From Heliocidaris erythrogramma (lineage: Eukaryota > Echinodermata > Echinoidea > Camarodonta > Echinometridae), in assembly GCA_025617745.1 (NCBI GenBank), contig CM046858.1:30146534-30210533 (forward strand): a stretch of DNA of 64,000 nucleotides, read 5' to 3'. The notes beneath the pieces were generated by a model. It was not told the DNA's origin and ran no database searches. It worked only from the letters and a program-made list of their open reading frames with translations. The position numbers and the translations under genes were made by a program. The number at the start of each line of letters is the position of its first letter. Positions within the stretch are counted from its first letter, which is position 1. Positions 52,831 to 64,000 of the stretch are shown piece by piece.

Positions 52831-53720
52831 GACGGACAAACCAATAGGGCTAATTAAATTTATGCATTTTTGATTGACAACTGTAGCCAAAATTCTTCAC
52901 ACAGAGAGCTCATTGTCTGGATATTGAGAGAACTTTATGCCCTGTATTTTAACGAGTTACCAAAGAAATTTTTGCGTCCGGAACGTTCGATGGCCAATGT
53001 ACACTGTCGAAAATGGTCATAAACGCATCAAAATCAACAAAAATTGACATATGGGCTTAAGGTCATATTTCAAATGTTAATTTCTTCAAGGTAAGAATGC
53101 CAAGCACAGGGATATTAACAGTTATGGTAGTATGTTATAGGTACTAAAAGAATATATGCTACTGTAAGATTGTTTTGTAGGTGAATGACCTTGAAGTCGC
53201 TTCTCAAAGTCAACAAAAAACAATTATACCCTTAAAGTATGCTAATTTCTGGTCACGTGTGACCTTTATAGCATATTTCATATTTAATTTTCTCACAGAC
53301 CCTAAAATTTGGGCATGTTGATATATTACTAAAATGGTAGTTTCTAATGAGTACTTGAAGAATATGTCACATTTGTACACTCTAATCTGACTCTGATCTT
53401 GAAATGGTGCCCCCAAAAGGGTCCAAAATCATTAAAATTGCTAATTCTTGCTCACCTGTCACTTTCATAACATTTTTCAAAATTCCTTGTCTCACAAACC
53501 CAATACCTGAGCATGATATTTACAATACTGGTACTTAATAATAAGTACTTGATGAATAACAGTCATACACTATGCAACATAACAATGACCTTGAAATGAT
53601 GTCCCCAAAAGGGGTCAGAACCATTATGCTTTCCCTCTCTTTTGCTGAGGCATTGCAAATATTCCTTCATCAGCCTTAAGCTTTCTTTCATTCCTGACTG
53701 AGTAGTCAGAAACACCAAAC

Positions 53721-53966
53721 TCATCCATTGTTTTTGGTACACTCCAACTTGGTGGTGTCATAGTTAACACCTGAAGTCTTCTTCATGTGTCCTGGGGAAC
53801 TTGCAATTTTTTCCTTCATATTTTTCACCCTCTCATCTAGATCTACACATTTTGTGCATTTTGTCTCTGATTGATCTAGTGACAAAGATTCCTGGTCCAC
53901 ATTCAGAGTTTTGCAATCTTCTCTTGCAACTGAGATGATGCTTCTGACTTTCATTCTTATCATCAT
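53721..53966 (-). other. Short open frame at the apex of the fold-back element
   Basis: 81 codons, MMIRMKVRSIISVAREDCKT to TTKLECTKNNG, with a CTKC motif and charged helical stretches (DLDERVKNMKEKIASS). It lies in the only unpaired part of the fold-back element. No family recognised. It could be part of a captured or decayed gene, or chance. Confidence 0.25.
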
Positions 53967-55503
53967 GCTCAGGCATTGCGTTTGTGAGAAAATCTATTTT
54001 GAATTATGCTGTATGTGAACGCGAATTAGCATATTTTAACAATTAGGGCCCATTTGGGTCACCATTTCAAGGTCATAGTCAAATAAGAGTGTACAAATGT
54101 GATATAATCTTCAAGGACTCATTGGAATCTATCAATATTGTAAATATCACAATGATCAGGCATTGGGTTTGTGAGAAAATCAGTTTTGAAATATGCTAAA
54201 TAAAAGTCACATGTGAGCGCGAGAATTAGCATATTTTAACAATTTGGGCCCCTTTTGGGGGCACCACTTCAAGGTCATAGTCAAATTAGAGTGTACAAAT
54301 GTGATACAATCTTCAAGGACTCATTGGAATCTATCAATATTGTAAATATCACAATGATCAGGCATTGGGTTTGTGAGAAAATCAGTTTTGAAATATGCTA
54401 TAAAAGTCACATGTGAGCACGAGAATTAGCATATTTTAACAATTTGGGCCCCTTTTGGGGGCACCACTTCAAGGTCATAGTCCAATTAGAGTGTACAAAT
54501 GCGACATATTCTTCAAGTACTCATTGAAAGCAATCAATATTGAAAATATCATCAGGCTTTGGGTTTGTGAGACAATCAATTTTAAGAGTATGGTATAAAT
54601 GTCACACGTGGGGGCATATTAGCATTATTTAATGATTTTGGGGGCACCATTTCAAGGTCATAGTCAAATTAGAGTGTACAATTGTGATATATTCTTCAAT
54701 TACTCATTTTGATACTATCAATATTGTAAATATCACTATGATCAGGCTTTGCGTTTGTGAGAAAATCAATTATGGAATATGCCCTAAAGGCCACACTTGA
54801 CCAGAAATTAGCATATTTTAAGTGTATAATTGTCTTTTGTTGACTTTGAGAAGCGATTTCAAGGTCATTCTCTTATAAAACAAACTTACACTAGTATATA
54901 TTCTTTTAGTACCTATAACATACTACCAGCACTGTTAATACAGGTAAATGCCTATCCATACACAAGAATTTGTGGTGTTCCCAGATTGGACTAAGGATGA
55001 TCCATGACCTTGAACTTGGCTTATTTTGAAAATATCCCAACTTTGAGGGCGCTCTTTAGCAAAACCGCTTTGACTTGCTGATTTTTTTTTAGGTTTGTTC
55101 AATTTCTAAAAGTGTTCAAATATACAAAATATTGGGTCCTAAGCTTATTTACTTTTGAAGCTATATGTATGAGCCTCCAAACCTACACTTGAAATCACAG
55201 ATTTTACAGTTCACGCCATTTTCTGTGACCTTGTACCCGAAAACAGAAAATCGTATTTGTGTCGTGATTATTTTTTTTTGTAAAGGGCATAAAGTTCTCA
55301 CAATATCCAGGCAATGAGCTCTCTGTGTGAAGAATTTTGGCTACAGTTGTCAATCAAAAATGCATGAATTTAATTAGCCTTATTAGTTTGTCCGTGCATT
55401 GGTTGTTAGGTGAGGCCATATCTTAGCAACCGTTTGACCTTGGGGCAAAATATTTCGGGGTTTTTCGTCAGACACTTGGGGGAACATTTGGTGCGAGTTT
55501 AAA

Positions 55504-57113
55504 GGTTGACTAAATTAGAGAGAAAATGGGTGCTCTTTCCATGTAGATTTGCCTTCTAATCACGAATCTGCCAATCGATTGTCCAAATTATGTCTCGTTT
55601 TGGCGAAAAAGGGGGAAAAGTAGAGGTTTTGGAACCGTTCCTTAAAACTCGTGAGCTGATTGGCTAACCCCCAAGTGACGTATGAGAAGTAAGAGGCACA
55701 AGATCTGCAGGCTGCAGCATATAATATTGTACACAGAATGCGGTATTTGACCCCTCTGTTCAACGGACAATTTATGAAAAAAGGAAATTAATCAATATAA
55801 TCTTAGGAGTGAATAATCATTAGCAATATATTTTCTACAAGATCAGAAAATGCTTTTGCCCAAATATACAGCTCTTGTTTTGTTTTTTAGCTTTTCTTTT
55901 GAACAATGTTCTTATCCATCTGAGCTTGCCGAACGAAAGTTTTGCATTGGTCATAAACGCGTGCACAGCCGTTTTATGCATCTGTATGTACAATGTCCTA
56001 CACATTTTTAGTACGGCAGTGACTATGTTCCCCTCGTACATAGCGACTGGTGAACGATTTTGTTTTGTTTATTTCACTTACGGGTTTTTTTTTTACTTCG
56101 CTTTACATAATACGTTAGTACTGACTTAGATTTTGGCTTATATAGAGAGAGGAAAAGTTCCTGCGATTCCGAGTTGGAGGACTTTTCTGAGCCATGCAGA
56201 TACGAACTCTGATTTATCAGATGATTTATCAGACCCCGAAGGCAAAGAAGCTCGAGTGGCAAGGGGAAATTCGACCATATTATATGCTTGAACCCCTCGC
56301 AGAATACGGTGAAGGGCCGTGGGTGAAGTTACTCCAGGGAGCTCCAACGCGTTGGTGCTCCCTGGAGTTACGGGTGAAGTAGACCGAAAATGCTGTCTCT
56401 CGTTCAACGAACGAGAGACAGAATTTTTGGTCTACGAGTGAAGCTGCTGCAGCTACTGTCGTTGAAAAACAGATTGGAAGACTTGACTCCAAGACTGATC
56501 GTTGGAATAGCTGAATCTTTTAGCTAGCTTATCCTTCTCTTCATGCCAAATTCGGAATACAGGAAAGGATCCTCAAAATCATCTTTGGCAAAGTGATCGC
56601 TGCAGATTGTACTCCACTCACTTGGCCGGCCCTTGCCACTCTGCCCGCGTGAGCTTTACATTTGCAACCAACATTTTCCGTAGATTATCATCTTTAGGAT
56701 AATGATGTAGGCTTACACCATTTTTAGGGGTCTTGCTACAGCCCGCAACCATACACCGATTAGCCATTATTGATGAAACTGTGTCCCAAAATCAAAGTTA
56801 TTGTGAGGAATTAAACACACGAAAATACCCAATGCAAATGGTCGATGCGGTGAATATCATGCTCGGCACCGGGCTAGGCCTGCCGGGGCCTCCGGGCCCG
56901 CACGGTATAGGTTAGAGGAATATACTCACGATGTCGCTTCGATGGGTTTTTTTAGGGGCGGGGCTTATGACTGTGTAAATCAGCAAAAATGTACTTTTCA
57001 AATGATTATAAAATGTGACTGAATGCATACAAAATTGTGTGATGGATATTTTTTGGCTCCTGATCACACCTTCCTACGAAAAATGGGCAATTATTTTTTT
57101 ATTTTAGTGACCC
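55504..57113. mobile_element. 1.6 kb insertion in the fold-back arm
   Basis: Begins GGTTGACTAAATTAGAG and ends TATTTTAGTGACCC, short imperfect inverted ends (GG-T-ACTAAA). It is flanked by TTTAAA on both sides (55498-55503, 57114-57119). The opposite, uninterrupted arm carries this site once (52722-52728), which confirms an insertion with a 6 bp duplication. It contains two adjacent hairpins (56328-56435) and no recognised gene. Confidence 0.7.
56328..56435. repeat. Two adjacent long hairpins
   Basis: First hairpin (56328-56371): GTTACTCCAGGGAGCTCCAA against its inverse, two mismatches, with CGCG at the tip. Second (56379-56435): GTAGACC...TGTCTCTCGTTC pairs with GAACGAGAGACA...GGTCTAC around an AAC tip. 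They are separated by GGGTGAA, and GGGTGAA also stands just before the first, with GAGTGAA after the second. Confidence 0.85.
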
Positions 57114-57851
57114 TTTAAAGAAAATCAAAGATGGTCGGGTGACAACTTGTCTGAAAATCTGTTGATTTGATGTGGATTGACCCAAATATCTTTTCATAAT
57201 TATCTGTCGAACGGTCATGTAGGAAAAAAATTAAAGGCAATGTCATTCATGAACCCTTGACCGTTCTTCGTGGAAGTTGAAATGTAGTCCCGCGTATAGC
57301 GGTGCATGCAGGATGGTTTCCACTCCAGTGTTGTCCGATGTACTACATTATGTATGTGCAGGATATTTTACACTTAACTCAGCGGTGTGTTTGACTGTCG
57401 CGATAAAACATGCTGAAGTAAAGGCCGATATTGGGCAAAAGAACGACATAGATCCAATATAAGATTATTAAGAAATCAAAATAAGGTTAATGTTAAAATA
57501 AGGTGGATTGCTGCAACTGTACAACTCACCGGATCGAACTGTAGCATTTTTTCCTCCAGTTATATAAAAATCTACCGCATGCTGTAATGCGTAACAGGGC
57601 ATTCCCGAAACAAGCGTGAAATACTTTCAACAGAGGATATGCAAAATGTACAAAAATTAGAGTTAGCTAAGCCCATACTGTGAAGATATTTGTTGACCCC
57701 TAGTATTCAATGTAATATTCTGAACTGAAAATAACGAAGTTTTGTAGAAAGGCAACATTTCAAAGGAATAGTGTAAAGTTTCTTCCAGTCTTGAATATCA
57801 GTTAAAATTAAGCCCATTTCATTTCCGAAATTGGAAATTTAAGGGTCTTTT

Positions 57852-58850
57852 CTACAGAAAAATTTGATGAACATATTTCAATACTCTGAAAACCTTTAAG
57901 TTATGCAATAATTCTTCTTGTGGTGTCTTGCTTTCAGCTTGGTGATGTAGAATACCATTTTTCCATTCTCTTGGAAGTGCGGAGATTAATGAGTAGTAGT
58001 CAAGAAAATGACATTGAACTTTATATATTTGCATAAATGTCATATATGAATAAAAATTACCATGCTCATCTTAAAAAAATGTTTGATATGAATGATTCCA
58101 ATATCTATCCAATTGCGCTTAAATCCAACATTACCATCTATTAATGAGAGAGTTATTCCACAACATTTGATCTTGAATGTTTACATCAAGTAATTTAGGT
58201 GAGAATGTCAATTCACTCCACGCAAGTAAAATTTCACGTATAAAGTGTTCTTTACCTTAGATATTTTGGGGTCATTAAACTTTAGATTGCACAACCAGAA
58301 CAAATCTCCCCCGAGATGTTTTGAATAGTATTCAAAAAAGCATTTCCATTTACCTGTATTTTCTACATCAATCATTCGCTTTATCCATGCAATTTTCAAT
58401 CCCTTTAATAACTGATGGCAGATGTAACATTTTCAATCCACCTTGATTATAATCTCCATTGATTGTATGACGGTTAATCTTATCTGGCTTTCCACTCCAT
58501 ATAAAGGAGTACAACATAGAATCAATTTCTTGCAAAAATTCTTCTGGCAGGTTTGGCAGAACAGATAAAAGATATAATTGAGAAAGGCCCAATGACTTTA
58601 ATACAGTGATTCTCCGTATAGGTGTTATATCTCTCATATTCCGTATTCTTAACATGTTTTTCAATTTTTGTAATTTTGGAGGAAAATTTAGTTCAAATAT
58701 ATCATCAAGATCAGTAGAAAAATACACTCCTAGCAGTCTGTATAGGCCATTGGAATATTTAAGTCCAGAAAAAGATATGTCGGGGAGGATGGGGTTTGTA
58801 ATTGTAATTTCGGTTAATCCATAGTCCTGAAAACACTTTAAATTGGTCTA
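57852..58850 (-). mobile_element. L1/Tx1-like LINE, reverse transcriptase C-terminal piece
   Basis: The minus-strand text YFSTDLDDIFELNFPPKLQK, RRITVLKSLGLSQLYLLSVL, EIDSMLYSFIWSGKPDKINR and YNQGGLKMLHLPSVIKGI is the classic C-terminal region of L1-type reverse transcriptase (RR-T-IK-L-LS-L-YLL, FIW-GK, GGL-M). Further 3' text (LDYYSLISALPREWKN) near 57960 fits the Tx1/L1 C-terminal end. The frame is interrupted between these segments, and no 5' half, 3' tail or target duplication was found. Confidence 0.75.
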
Positions 58851-59578
58851 AAATATACATAATGGTTTTAGTGACGTGACGTCGTTTAAATAAAACGTTG
58901 TGTCATCAGCATAATTATAATAATAAGCTTAATTTCTGTACCATTGACTCTAGACTAATGCCTTTAACATCATCATCTCTCCTTATTTACTACAATAAAT
59001 CAATGTACCTACCTATTCGAGTAATTAAAGTCACGACAGTGCATATACCCCCCCCCCCTAGGATCACGCCTTCCTCTGTGCACGTACGCATGACGCGCGC
59101 ATACAATCCTCCTCTTTCCTTCTCGCAGCCTAAAGAGTTGCAGCTAAGTCACTATCTCGCGCAAAAATTCAGAGTTTGCTACTCTTTTAGCGCGTTTTCT
59201 GGTGACTTTTGCCAATATTTCCGTCCTAGACTTGTTTTAATATCTGTTTAGTGTCTGTTTATGTCTGTCACGTATTTCATTTGGTGATATTTGAGCTTAA
59301 ATTCATACCTCACTTTTCACCTCTTTCGTATAGTAGCCCAGGGCATTCGCTTTGGCGTTTTGCCGGGCGCTCAGCCCTGTAACGTTTCGTTGGTGTTTCG
59401 TGTGTGTGGCTGTTGTGAGCATATACCCTTACGAGAGTGTTCTTTTGTTCGTAGTGCGTGAATGGAATTTTCCACACACTGCGCTGGAAAATTCCATTCC
59501 GTCTCACTCTCGCTTTGTACGCCCTTTTCTTTACAATTGTTTATTGTTTGACTCTTTTATATCTCCTTACAGGTGATA

Positions 59579-61789
59579 ATGAGTTCTTCGGAGGAAGAGC
59601 AATCGAGGTCTTGGTTGCCTCCGTGCTCTTCCAATTCTTCTTCCCTCCCTTCCACTACTCTCACTTATAAGGGCGTCAGCCCAGTGAGTGTGTTGGAGAC
59701 CTCTGTGTTTCGCTCGCCTACCAGCGAGTCAAACACGATGGTCAGGGGAGGTAAGGGCGTCAGTCTGTTGGCTCGTTCTGGTATTTTTGTACCGGGAACG
59801 TCGAGCAAGACAGGCTTTATAGGTAAGTTAGGTGTTCATAAGTCTTCGGACCGAACACCCGTCATTAGCAATTCTAGCTCCCTCCAACTCACGACCACCG
59901 CGTCTGCAGTTCGGGGGGGGGGGGGGGCGGTAGCTAGTATTACCGGGTCCTCTCGACCCCCGACCACCGTCGGGAGCCTGGAGGGGGCATTAACTGGTAA
60001 GACCGCTAAGCGGTCAGCTAATGATGTTACTGGGTCTTGCCGACCCCCGACCACCGTCGGGGTGCCTAGCGAGATTTCACCCAGTGTTACTGGCTTCCCC
60101 CGACATCCGACGGTGTGTCTGGGGGAATTACAGTCGGTAACGCAAATCCGCATCCCGCTAAGAAGACCTCCTCCTCGAGCAGGTTCTCGCAGCGGAAGAC
60201 TGCTGGTTCCCGCCAGCCACTGACCAACGCCAGTGCTCCGGGTGCTATTCCCAGCAGTGCTGCAATGCAGCAGCCCGTCCACCCTCCGGCAGTCAATGCG
60301 AATCGGGGCTCTGGTCGGGGAAGCACAGTCCCTAGAATTGCTTCTCCCCACTGGGGAGCCCGGCCCGGACAATGTGGGTAGTAAGGCTTCTATACTGCAG
60401 CCTAACACTTCCCGTGCTTCTAAACGGCCTTCTATTACGGTGGCTCACACCCCCGCTAAGAAGCTTAAAGCCAAGAAGGGTAAATCCAAGGATAAACCCA
60501 AGTCGGGTAAGAAGGCTCCGCCCTCTCTTCCCCCCGACTCTCAATCTGAGTTGCTCAGATTAATGAGACTCTTTGCTGAGCAGCATGGTTTGGATACTAA
60601 TCCCCCGACGCTGCCGGTTACTGAGACGGGTTCTCCCCAGTCAGTTATCACTGTGATGGAGGATGTTCCCGAGTCGGACCCCGGTGTTTTCCCGGTCTCC
60701 GATATTCATGAGAACCTGGGACAATTTTGTCTGAATGCGGTATCTCGACCTACTCCTCCCGTGCCTGCGGCTCTCGGAGCCCCGCCGGGGGAGGAGTCTG
60801 TCACTGGTCCGTGGGCATATCCACCCCCATGGGATTTTCCCCACCGGAAAACTTCTCCCGAATTTGATTCTGTCTCGCAGGTTTCTGCCCCGTCTGTTTC
60901 AGAATCTCAGGCCGGCTACGACCCCCAGCCTTTTCAGGCTATGGCGGCAGATGCCAAGGCCCTGTTAGAGAAGTATATGCCAGAAATTTTTCCCCAAGTC
61001 CAGTCGGACAGTGATCAGCCATCGCTGTTATTCAGACAACATGGCCCGTCTCCTGGTATTCCTCTTACAGAGGACTTCAAACAGGAGTATGGGGATAGGG
61101 AGGCACTCACCGATGCGGGTCGGGCTACCCGACGTCCCTTTGGTTTATCCCAGGAAATTTTGGGTATGGGACAACGTTTGAATATCAATTTCAAGTCTCA
61201 GTCCTATAGATCCGCCGAGAAGCCCCTAGTGAACTTTGAAACCAAAGTCAGGTCTTTAAGGCTTTCGGCTTACCTGGGTTCACTGTTACGCCTTCGGGCC
61301 AGATCAGTTGAACTGAATGTGACCGAGGGGGACTCCAATTTGTTGGATGAACTCCTGCTTTTGTTAGCTGGACTTCAGTGGTCTCAGCTCTCATCAGCGG
61401 CGATTGACATTACGCATCAACGCCGCAAGTTGGCGCTCTCCACACTGGGAGTGCTAGAGAAAGACATCCCGCCTCTCTTGCGGGGTATCCCTTCCTCGCA
61501 TCCCAAACTCTTTGGGGGCCAGTTTAATGAGGTCTTCCACAAAGAGATAGAGGGTCGCAAACAGGCAAAGGAGATGGCCAGACAATTCTTGCCCACTCAG
61601 CCTGCTCGGTCCTTTGTGAAGTCTAAGTCGGTCTCGACAGGCACTAACCGCTCAAAGCGTCGAGTGACTGTGACTATCCCTCGGGTTGAGACCCCTACCA
61701 TGGGCAACCGTGGTAGAGGCTCGGCGAGAGGAAGAGGGGGGCGTAAGACCGCCGCCAAGGGCCCGGTCAGGCCCAAGTCGGCCTTTTGA
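59579..61789 (+). pseudogene. Gag-like region of DIRS-like copy E
   Basis: Starts MSSSEEEQSRSWLPPCSS, with an acidic-serine opening like copy C ([18 protein letters not shown]). A Pro/Ser-rich part follows, then a lysine patch (KKLKAKKGKSKDKPKSGKK), the conserved core (LRLSAYLGSLLRLRARSVEL, LLLLLAGLQWSQLSSAAIDI, HPKLFGGQFNEVFHKEIEGR) and a GRGSARGRGG tail. Domain order equals that of copy C. Assigned as gag by position and similarity. Broken. Confidence 0.7.
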
Positions 61790-63563
61790 TACCTTACCCC
61801 GAGTGCTTGTGGACAGTGTAGGCGGGCGGCTCCGGAGATTCCTCCCAGTTTGGGAGGCAATCTCCGGCGACGCCTTTGTGCTATCCGTCGTGCGTGACGG
61901 CTTTTACATAGATCTGATAAATCCAATTCCAAACAGCGCCATCAGAATCCGCCCGCCTCCAATGTCCGCCCTTTTCCAGCAGCACATCTCGTTAGAGATC
62001 GCCACGTATGATTCTAAATATGAAAAGAATCAACAGGTTTATACCTCCAGTGCATTTTCGCATGGAGACCTTGGCATCTATTCTGCCCTTGATCAAGCGG
62101 GACGACCTTGCGATCTCCCTCGATCTCAAAGACGCATACTTTCACATTCCCATCCACTCTCTGTCGAGAAATTTGCTGGGATTCGCGTTCCGGGGCGAAA
62201 CGTTTCGATTTCGTGCCCTGCCCTTTGGGCTGAGGCCGGCCCCTCGAGTCTTTACCCGAATAGTGTCGGCCCTGGCCGCGTTTCTACGGAATCGCGGCCT
62301 AGTTGCAAACTCAGAGTCCCTCCTGTTGGATCAGTTATGCCTTTTACTGCGGCTAACGCAAGACTTAGGCTTTCTGATAAACTGGGAAAAATCGGAATTA
62401 TCTCCCACACGTACCCCGATGTACTTGGGTGCGGAGATAGATATCCCGAATCAGCTTGCCCGCCCCAGTCGGGACAGAATTCGGACTATCACCATGACCG
62501 CACGGTCATTGCGAGCGGCCCGCAGGGTCAGAGCCAGACAATGGCTTCAATTCCTGGGCTATCTGGCTAGTCTAGTCGACGTCTTGCCAGACTGCAGGCT
62601 GCTGATGAGGCCCTTTCAGAGGCACCTCCTCAAGTTTTTCAGACCGGGCAAAGTTTCTCCTTTGGGGTGGATTCCACTCCCAAGAGATATCAAGCTCCTT
62701 CTCGCCCCCTGGACGAACAGTTCGTTTCTTGCCCAAGGCAAGCCTCTCTGTACCCCTCTTCCGTCAGTTTCTCTGGCGACAGACGCCTCCCTTCTCGGTT
62801 GGGGTGGTCATTGCCGGGGCGAGATGATTTCAGGGGACTGGTCTCACTTGAGAGTTATGCCCCATATCAATGTTTTGGAAATGATGGCGGTCAGCCTGTC
62901 TCTTCATCATTTCAGGCCCGGTCTTGTTGGTCGCACTGTACTCGTTCTTACGGACAATGTCACAGTAGCTGCCTATATCAATCGCCAAGGCGGCACTCGG
63001 TCTTCCTCTCTGAACACCTTAGCTGCCCAGTTGTGGAGGTGGTGCCGGTCTATGAACATTATTCCGGTAGCCTCCTACATTCCCGGTCAGGACAATCTGA
63101 TCGCGGATTTTCTGTCTCGGGGCAAATGCCTCCCGTCAGAGTGGACTCTTCATCCGGAGGTGTTTGCTCTTCTCCAAGAGGTGTGGGGTCCTCTGGAGAT
63201 CGATCTGTTCGCCTCCACCCTCAATTACCGACTCCCGAGGTATTGCTCGCGGGTTTGGGATCAGGAGGCGTGGGCGATGGATGCCTTTTCCCTCCATTGG
63301 GGAGCTATCCGGGGATACGCTTTTCCCCCCATTCCTCTGATCCCTCAGGTCTTGAGGAAGGTCAAGGAGGACGGGGCTTGGCTCTTGTTGATAGCCCCAC
63401 ATTGGCCAGCGAGACATTGGTTTCCAGACCTGCTGAGTCTCCTGGCCGGCCATCGGTTTCCCCTTCCTCTCAGGGAGGATTTGATAATTCAACCCCTCTC
63501 GGGGATTGTTCATCAACGCCCAGCGGTCCTCCACTTGACTGCCTGGCCGTTGTTGGGGAAGAC
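61790..63563 (+). pseudogene. Reverse transcriptase/RNase H/methyltransferase-like region of copy E
   Basis: Reverse transcriptase words [58 protein letters not shown] and [20 protein letters not shown]. RNase H words LATDASLLGWGGHC and [20 protein letters not shown]. Methyltransferase-like words EIDLFASTLNYRLPRYCSRV, MDAFSLHW and LIAPHWPARHWFPDLLSLL. Order and spacing are as in copy C. Broken. Confidence 0.8.
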
Positions 63564-64000
63564 GCCAGAAACTCGGGGCTCTCCGAGAGGGCCTCCCAGT
63601 TTGTTATGAGAAGCCGTAGAGACTCCACTAGAGATCTCTACAACTCTCGTCTAGGGGCCTTCTTTTCTTCGTGCGAGAATCAGGGTGTCTCGCCACGTGA
63701 AGCCCCTATTGGTGTTATTGCCGATTTTTTGATCTCCCTTTTCGATAAGGGTAGATCGATTTCAACCATACGTGGCTATCGTTCGGCTATTGCCGCCGTC
63801 CACGTTGGTTTTGCTGATGGTTCGGGAGTCTCCAACTCCCCTCTTTTGGCTAGGTTGGCTCGCTCCTTCTTCTTGCAGCGTCCATCAACTCGTAGCCTGA
63901 CTCCTTCTTGGAGTCTACCCAAGGTCCTTGACGTGCTTGCGAAGCCACCTTTTGAACCTTTGGGTAAAGCGTCCCTTCACCATTTAACGGTCAAGACGCT
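63564..64000 (+). CDS. Tyrosine recombinase of copy E, N-terminal part cut by window edge
   Basis: Text [60 protein letters not shown] and [20 protein letters not shown] matches the core-binding part of copy C's recombinase closely. The catalytic half would lie beyond position 64000. Confidence 0.85.

Larger units (their letters stand above)
52405..57440. mobile_element. Large fold-back element, right arm split by an insertion
   Basis: The left arm (52405 to about 53640) and right arm (about 53960 to 57440) are inverted copies throughout. Outer words: TGCCCAATATCGGCCTT (52408) and its inverse ending at 57438. Middle: GCCATATCTTAGCAACCGTT at 55413 against 52800. Inner: ACCTATAACATACTACCA at 54912 against 53118-53155. 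The inner parts hold direct units of about 190 bp (five in the right arm, 53960-54840) with GGCACCACTTCAAGGTCATA and AGAGTGTACAAATGTGAT. Without the 55504-57113 insertion it would be about 3.4 kb. The roughly 320 bp apex is single copy. No transposase is seen. Confidence 0.75.
58986..64000 (+). mobile_element. DIRS-like retrotransposon, copy E, running off the window
   Basis: The left terminus TTTACTACAATAAATCAATG with ACCTACCTATT parallels copy C's left terminus. Then follow a gag-like region (59579-61789), reverse transcriptase/RNase H/methyltransferase-like region (about 61790-63560) and tyrosine recombinase (63564 to the edge). Protein wording is close to copy C throughout, so it is the same lineage but another subfamily. 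About two breaks are apparent. Its right end lies beyond the window. Confidence 0.88.

Overview
The window looks like one stretch of a repeat-rich animal nuclear genome. It holds one host gene with introns, no bacterial-type gene layout, and a dense set of invertebrate transposable elements: DIRS-like tyrosine-recombinase retrotransposons, a Penelope-like element, L1-like and CR1/L2-like LINE pieces, a tRNA-derived SINE with an ATT tail, TTAA-flanked and CACTA-type DNA transposons, and several hairpin-headed elements built on 150-160 bp tandem repeats. This mix, together with frequent ACATGTA words, suggests a marine deuterostome, most likely an echinoderm of sea-urchin type. That assignment is inference from repeat style only.

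Layout. 1-1213: right end of a DIRS-like element, itself interrupted by a 932 bp DNA element. 1922-9500: broken minus-strand DIRS-like copy (B), split by a 4.0 kb CACTA-type element (3360-7379) that carries a TTAA-flanked MITE and an exon-like 64-codon open stretch. 9500-14176: low-complexity tracts and two hairpin-headed tandem-repeat elements. 14177-25771: an 11.6 kb block with inverted ends and two arrays of related bipartite motifs, containing a Penelope-like insertion and a LINE piece. 25772-28324: degenerate repeats and a fold-back hairpin.

28325-51292: six plus-strand exons of a cyclophilin-family gene that I identify as PPIL6, ending at a stop codon. The 5' exons for about 95-100 residues were not found. 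Its introns contain two more hairpin-headed tandem-repeat elements, a SINE, a minus-strand DIRS-like copy (D, 35041-39113) and a nearly whole plus-strand DIRS-like copy (C, 40849-47034). C sits directly behind the head hairpin of one tandem-repeat element. A further tandem-repeat element (49550-50598) lies in the last intron and another follows the stop codon. 52405-57440: a large fold-back element, interrupted by a 1.6 kb insertion. 57852-58850: minus-strand L1/Tx1-like piece. 58986-64000: third plus-strand DIRS-like copy (E), running off the window.

C and E form one DIRS-like lineage and B and D another. The most unusual structure is the 14.2-25.8 kb block: its two motif types appear to be versions of one two-part site whose halves change together. 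The second is the shared plan of the tandem-repeat elements, with a head hairpin with a 3-base loop, then a repeat array, then an inverted copy of the head. This plan resembles Helentron-associated (pearl/DINE-1-like) elements.
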